Source: Alphaproteobacteria bacterium
Lineage (GTDB): Bacteria; Pseudomonadota; Alphaproteobacteria; Micavibrionales; CSBR16-224
Reading direction: 5' to 3'
DNA: 9,926 nt
NCBI GenBank assembly: GCA_006226225.1
Contig: SBHI01000186.1
Coordinates: 1 to 9,926 of the forward strand
This document shows, piece by piece, positions 6,885 through 9,926 of the stretch. Numbering within the stretch: the stretch's first letter is position 1; each line of letters begins with the position of its first letter. A program made the position numbers and the translations under genes. The notes beneath the pieces were generated by a model that had not been told where the DNA came from, ran no database searches, and was given only the letters and a program-made list of their open reading frames with translations.

Positions 6885-7334
6885 TCAAGAACGATGGTAG
6901 GGATGACCGGCCAGAATTTGTTGGGCACGGTACAACTGTTCTAATATCATAACCCGAACCAGCATGTGAGGCCAAGTCTGTTTTCCGAAGGACAGTAAAA
7001 AATCCGCTTTTTGTCTAAAAGCCTCCGAAAAACCGTCCGCACCGCCAATGCAAAAAACCAGCATACCCGCGCCGGTATCACGCCATTTTTCAATCTGTGT
7101 TGCAAAATCCTCGCTGGACAGGCTTTTTCCGCGTTCATCCAGCGCGATGAGCATATGCGGCTCTTTCGGCAGTGCATCTTCCAGTAATTTTTCCTGATCC
7201 GCCGCAGTTGCGCGTTTACCCCCATCCACTTCCTTCAGGGAAAAAGACCATTGCAAACGCTTGCCGTATTCAGCGAGCAATTCTTTGATGGGATGGTCGC
7301 GACATTTGCCAACGGCCAGAAGAGTGATTTTCAT
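6885..7334 (-). CDS. rlmH: 23S rRNA (pseudouridine1915-N3)-methyltransferase RlmH
   Basis: 149 residues, close to the 155 of the E. coli protein. RlmH is a SPOUT-class enzyme that uses S-adenosylmethionine to methylate pseudouridine 1915 in helix 69 of 23S rRNA on the 70S ribosome. The N-terminal MKITLLAVGK strand, the IALDERGKSLSSEDFA segment (63-78), IGGADG (97-102) of the knotted cofactor site, and the C-terminal VRVMILEQLYRAQQILAGHPYHR (126-148) are diagnostic. The His-rich end matches the family exactly. Its ATG shares one base with the TGA of rsfS (TGATG), and no good ribosome-binding site is visible, so translation probably depends on rsfS. The envC start follows 26 bases after its stop. 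Confidence 0.97.
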   Translation of the reverse strand: MKITLLAVGKCRDHPIKELLAEYGKRLQWSFSLKEVDGGKRATAADQEKLLEDALPKEPHMLIALDERGKSLSSEDFATQIEKWRDTGAGMLVFCIGGADGFSEAFRQKADFLLSFGKQTWPHMLVRVMILEQLYRAQQILAGHPYHRS

Positions 7335-7738
7335 CAGGTAATATGGATTTTGTCAGAGGGATAGCTCACGTTCCAGATTTCTTCAATCGCGTAAAATTCG
7401 CGCACTTCCGGACGGAACAGGTGCACAATCACATCACCGGCATCGACCAGCACCCAGTTTCCGGTTTGCTTGCCTTCAATGCGCGGGATCACATCTTCTT
7501 TTTTGATACGTGCGGACAGTTTTTCTGCCAAAGCGCCGACCTGACGGGTTGAACGACCGGAAGCAATGACCATGTAATCCGCCAGTGATGTTTTACCGGT
7601 CAGATCAATCGTGACAATATCCTCCGCCTTGTCTTGATCAAGCGTGGTGACAATCAGATCCTTCAGCTCTTCAGGCGAGAGCGTGGTTTTGCTTTTCGTT
7701 GTCTTTGTTTTCGTCGTTTTTGCCAAGGCTTTTCTCAA
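7334..7738 (-). CDS. rsfS: Ribosomal silencing factor RsfS
   Basis: 134 residues. RsfS (Iojap/DUF143 family) binds ribosomal protein uL14 and keeps the 50S from joining the 30S when nutrients run low. Family hallmarks are DIVTIDLTGKTSLADYMVIASGRS (40-63), a VGALAEKL helix, IEGKQTGNWVLVDAGDVIVHLF (87-108) and RPEVREFYAIEEIW (109-122). The first ~20 residues are a Lys/Thr-rich tail not needed for the fold. There is no ATG before the core; TTG at 7738 is taken as the start, with AGGA immediately upstream but too close for an ideal site, and a second TTG at 7726 is possible. The nadD/proA genes that often precede rsfS are not upstream here; hflK is. It appears to be the first gene of the six-gene unit. 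Confidence 0.94.
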   Translation of the reverse strand: MRKALAKTTKTKTTKSKTTLSPEELKDLIVTTLDQDKAEDIVTIDLTGKTSLADYMVIASGRSTRQVGALAEKLSARIKKEDVIPRIEGKQTGNWVLVDAGDVIVHLFRPEVREFYAIEEIWNVSYPSDKIHIT

Positions 7739-7773
7739 TTCCTACAATCAAACTGTGCCACAAAGGGCGAATC

Positions 7774-7801
7774 GCGCCTGCCCATGCAAGCTTGCGGGCG
7801 C
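7774..7801 (-). promoter_or_regulatory. Palindrome/stem-loop at the predicted rsfS transcription start
   Basis: GCAAGCTTGC at 7786-7795 is a perfect 10-bp palindrome, flanked by GCCC (7780-7783) and GGGC (7796-7799), with outer GCGCC/GGCGC arms (7774-7778 and 7797-7801) as an alternative pairing. It covers the start point expected from the -10 at 7802-7807. It could be a repressor operator or, if transcribed, a 5' leader hairpin. On the minus strand no T-run follows, so it is unlikely to terminate hflK. Confidence 0.4.
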
Positions 7802-7830
7802 AATATAGCTTTTTTACACAAATATGACAA
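7802..7830 (-). promoter_or_regulatory. Sigma-70-type promoter for the rsfS-rlmH-envC-ctpA-deacetylase-rppH unit
   Basis: On the minus strand TTGTCA (7830-7825), a 17-base spacer and TATATT (7807-7802) match the consensus at 5 of 6 positions each. It lies in the 106-base gap just after the hflK stop, so the six genes can be transcribed independently of hflK. The start should fall near 7795, about 57 bases before the TTG of rsfS. Confidence 0.7.
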
Positions 7831-7844
7831 GTGCGACGTTAAAC

Positions 7845-9011
7845 TCAGCGTTTTTCTTTCAAAGCATCCAGCGGCAGATAAGGCAGAACATTGCCGCCGT
7901 TTTCACCGCCGATAATGAATTTTTTGCTTTGCCCCATGATTTCCTGCATCGTTTCCAGATACATGCGCTTGCTGGTCACATCCTTGGCGGCGGCATAGGC
8001 CTTGTAAACCGACAGAAAGCGTTCCGCCTCACCGGTTGCGTTATCCGTGACTTCCTGCAGATAGGCTTCGGCCTGTTGCAGGATGCGTTCGGATTCACCA
8101 CGCGCCTCGGGAATGATGCGGTTGCGGTAAGCTTCTGCCTCGTTGCGCAGACGGTCTTTATCCGCACGGGCCCGCAAGACATCGTCAAACGCCTCAACGA
8201 CCTGTTCAGGCGGGTTGACGGCCTGCAATTTGACCTCGTTAATCATCACGCCGGATTCATATTCATCCATCATCGCCTGCATCAGCTCACGCGTCAGAGA
8301 TTCAATCTCGCCACGGGCCTCGGCCAGAGCGCGCTGAATTTCTGTGCGCCCGATCACTTCACGCATCGCGCTTTCCGCAACTTTTTTGATCGTGTCTTCG
8401 GGATTGCGAATTTCAAACAAATATTTGGCCGCATCGGACACACGCCACAAGACAACGAAGTTAATATCAATGATATTCTCGTCCCCTGTGACCATCAGGC
8501 TTTCACTCTGGATGCTGACACCGTTGCTGACACTATTACTGCGTGCCGAGGCGCGCACCGGCGCATTGCCGCCGCGGAAACCGATCTCAATCCGGCGTTC
8601 AAACGTCACATCGACTTTTGAAACGGTTTCCACCGGCCAAGGCAGATGATACCCCAGCCCCGGATGGCTTTGCGTACGCGTCCATTTCCCGAAAGTCATA
8701 ACCACAGCATGCTCCGCAGGCTGCACGCGGTAGAAACCTGTCATCAGCCAGATACATCCCGCAACAAGCAGCAACAGCAGAATTCCGGATTTATGCTGCA
8801 TGGGTGAAAAGCCCTGAAATTTTTCCTGCACATTGCGGAAAACATCATCCATATCGCCGCCGGAATAGGAGCGGCTGTCATTACGAAAGACATTGCCGCT
8901 GTCATCACGCGAGGTCGGCTGCCAGCCGTCATCGTTATTTTCACGCCGGTCGCTTTTCTTCTTTTGCTTCGGTGCGCCCCACGGATTTTTTTTGTCGTCT
9001 TTCTTCGTCAT
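7845..9011 (-). CDS. hflK: HflK, SPFH-domain regulator of the FtsH protease
   Basis: 388 residues. In known systems HflK and HflC form a membrane-anchored cage around FtsH and modulate its degradation of membrane proteins. The first ~70 residues are hydrophilic and disordered-looking (Lys, Asp, Asn, Gly), with the NPWG motif usual for HflK. One transmembrane helix spans ~76-92 (GILLLLLVAGCIWLMTG), followed by the SPFH domain: YRVQPAEHAVVMTFGKW (94-110), PGLGYHLPWPVE (117-128), a long segment with the MREVIGRTEIQ motif (216-226) and an Ala/Glu-rich coiled helix (~268-345). The C-terminal tail KFIIGGENGGNVLPYLPLDAL (364-384) is HflK-specific. The ATG has AAGGAAG about 11 bases upstream. An A8 run falls in codons 6-9. 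The expected partner hflC is not downstream; rsfS is. It lies 53 bases after the DotI-like gene. Confidence 0.95.
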   Translation of the reverse strand: MTKKDDKKNPWGAPKQKKKSDRRENNDDGWQPTSRDDSGNVFRNDSRSYSGGDMDDVFRNVQEKFQGFSPMQHKSGILLLLLVAGCIWLMTGFYRVQPAEHAVVMTFGKWTRTQSHPGLGYHLPWPVETVSKVDVTFERRIEIGFRGGNAPVRASARSNSVSNGVSIQSESLMVTGDENIIDINFVVLWRVSDAAKYLFEIRNPEDTIKKVAESAMREVIGRTEIQRALAEARGEIESLTRELMQAMMDEYESGVMINEVKLQAVNPPEQVVEAFDDVLRARADKDRLRNEAEAYRNRIIPEARGESERILQQAEAYLQEVTDNATGEAERFLSVYKAYAAAKDVTSKRMYLETMQEIMGQSKKFIIGGENGGNVLPYLPLDALKEKR

Positions 9012-9064
9012 CGTTGTTTCGTCTTCCTTGAAATTTTAAAATAAGGCAAGCACCATAGCACCGC

Positions 9065-9733
9065 TTACGGCATTCTTTGTCTGCGGTTCTTGCGCCCGTC
9101 CTGCACACGCCAACCGGCAATGGCAACCTGTTCTTCACCGCCACCTTCCGGAACGCGCGTGACACTGATAACCAGCTGCAAGTCAGCCGTGGCATCGGGC
9201 TCCGTCTCTGCCGCAATATTACCATAGGCATCGGTCTTATAGAAGCTGAACAGCAAAGGCGCTTCGACTTCCCAGCGGTAAATACCGCCCAGCGGGCCTT
9301 CCCGCCGGACATAGGTCGGGCCGTTGATAACCGTCACCAGCTGATAGCGTTTTTCACGGACATAGTCTTGCAGGCCTGCGCTATTGATGTATTTCATAAA
9401 ATCGTTCCAGCCGCTTTCGACAAAACGAGGTTTAATCTCTTCGAAATGGTCGTAAAGATTCGATGCGCCGAAAGACATCAGCGCGGCGACCGTCTGCTCC
9501 GACCACATCAGAATTTCACTTTTTGTCCGGTGCGGAATTCCCAGCGCCGTTGTGATGTCGCTCTGATGACCAAAGCGCAGATAAGGCGGCAGCTCCGAGG
9601 ATGGTTTATCCCCCCACATCTCCTCATTTGCTTCCGTCGATGGCGGCGGCGCATTGGAGGGAACCGCTGCGGCAAGCGGCACCATCATGGCTGTCAGGAC
9701 AATCAGGATCGCCAGTTTTTTCAATACAGTCAT
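9065..9733 (-). CDS. DotI/IcmL/TraM-like protein with signal peptide
   Basis: 222 residues. Residues 4-23 form a hydrophobic segment after KK, with a plausible signal cleavage at AAA-VP; a Pro/Ser-rich linker runs to ~50. The domain from ~58 to 210 resembles the DotI/IcmL family of type IVB secretion and IncI conjugation machines: ILMWSEQTVAALMSFGASNLYDHF, the F-x3-GWNDFMKYINSAGL helix pair (104-121), LVTVINGPTYVRREG, then GGIYRWEVEAPLLFSFY (149-165) and LQLVISVTRVP (185-195). DotI proper keeps an N-terminal membrane anchor in the inner-membrane part of the machine; here the segment may be cleaved, leaving a periplasmic protein. The end is basic (GRKNRRQRMP). The ATG has AAAGG about 9 bases upstream and lies 19 bases from the end of acnA. 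No other Dot/Icm or Tra genes are in the window. The family call rests on remembered patterns. Confidence 0.72.
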   Translation of the reverse strand: MTVLKKLAILIVLTAMMVPLAAAVPSNAPPPSTEANEEMWGDKPSSELPPYLRFGHQSDITTALGIPHRTKSEILMWSEQTVAALMSFGASNLYDHFEEIKPRFVESGWNDFMKYINSAGLQDYVREKRYQLVTVINGPTYVRREGPLGGIYRWEVEAPLLFSFYKTDAYGNIAAETEPDATADLQLVISVTRVPEGGGEEQVAIAGWRVQDGRKNRRQRMP

Positions 9734-9752
9734 TTACAAAAACCTTTCCGTT

Positions 9753-9926
9753 TTATGCGGCTGCTTTTTCTTCCTTGGCCATGCTGCGCAAGACGCAGTG
9801 CAGAATACCACCGTGACGATAATACTCCAGCTCGTCCTCGGTATCAATACGGCACAATACGCTGACCTCGTCCTTGCTGCCGTCAGCACGGTTGATAACC
9901 AGTGTCAATTCCGAGCGCGGCGTGAC
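9753..9926 (-). CDS. acnA: Aconitate hydratase A, C-terminal end (5' part outside window)
   Basis: This frame was read directly from the right edge: 57 residues and a TAA at 9753-9755. The sequence includes LTLVINRADGSKDEV, then VLCRIDTEDELEYYRHGGIL, followed by HCVLRSMAKEEKAAA. The RIDTEDELEYYRHGGIL stretch is the hallmark end of AcnA-type (IRP1-like) aconitases, which interconvert citrate and isocitrate in the citric acid cycle using a 4Fe-4S cluster. The cluster cysteines and most of the ~890-residue protein lie to the right of the window. The Lys/Glu/Ala tail after LRSM is short and normal. The DotI-like gene begins 19 bases downstream and may be read from the acnA transcript. Confidence 0.93.
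   Translation of the reverse strand, partial: VTPRSELTLVINRADGSKDEVSVLCRIDTEDELEYYRHGGILHCVLRSMAKEEKAAA

Noticed and set aside
6859..6975. N-terminal extension of envC to an ATG inside rlmH
   Set aside because: It would overlap the most conserved end of rlmH by about 90 bases and place ~39 residues ahead of a clear signal peptide.
7824..8621. 265-codon open frame on the + strand opposite hflK
   Set aside because: hflK is unambiguous on the other strand; this frame shows no domain or signal, and its Phe/His/Arg-rich content is typical of an antisense shadow.
8985..8995. A8 homopolymer in codons 6-9 of hflK as a phase-variation tract
   Set aside because: It encodes Lys-Lys-Asn in a naturally Lys-rich tail and the frame is intact; an 8-base run alone is weak evidence of programmed slippage.
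9077..9865. 262-codon open frame on the + strand opposite the DotI-like gene and the end of acnA
   Set aside because: It is antisense to two well-supported genes, has no ribosome-binding site or recognisable domain, and its composition (many Arg, His, Cys, Gln) is that of a reversed coding strand.

Overview
The window reads as chromosomal DNA from an alphaproteobacterium of roughly 50% GC. The PyrE is of the alphaproteobacterial type, and rsfS-rlmH-envC-ctpA-divergent polysaccharide deacetylase-rppH is a gene order I recall as typical of that class. I cannot name the genus; a Micavibrio-like or other early-branching lineage is only a guess. There are no tRNA or rRNA genes, CRISPR arrays, insertion sequences or phage genes.

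Layout. On the + strand, from the left edge: the C-terminal part of glgX (glycogen debranching), then a small ArsR-family regulator with cysteines placed as in the sulfur/redox sensors BigR and SqrR. Everything from 1056 to the right edge is on the - strand and is best read right to left: the 3' end of acnA (aconitase), a secreted DotI/IcmL-like protein, hflK, the six-gene run rsfS-rlmH-envC-ctpA-deacetylase-rppH, then pilZ, a small three-helix membrane protein, and pyrE.

Transcription. A TTGTCA-N17-TATATT promoter lies between hflK and rsfS and would start the six-gene unit. A TTGACA-N17-TAAAAT promoter lies between rppH and pilZ. pyrE ends in a short hairpin followed by T residues. rsfS/rlmH and deacetylase/rppH overlap by 1 and 8 bases, which suggests translational coupling. 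rsfS and envC have no sensible ATG and appear to start with TTG.

How the genes work together. The six-gene unit joins RNA and ribosome functions (RsfS subunit-joining block, RlmH rRNA methylation, RppH mRNA 5' pyrophosphate removal) with periplasmic cell-wall functions (EnvC-like amidase activator, CtpA protease, YibQ-like deacetylase-fold protein). The most unusual points are the DotI/IcmL-like gene with no secretion-system neighbours, hflK without hflC beside it, and the orphan thiol-type ArsR regulator. I saw no clearly new multi-gene defence or mobile system.
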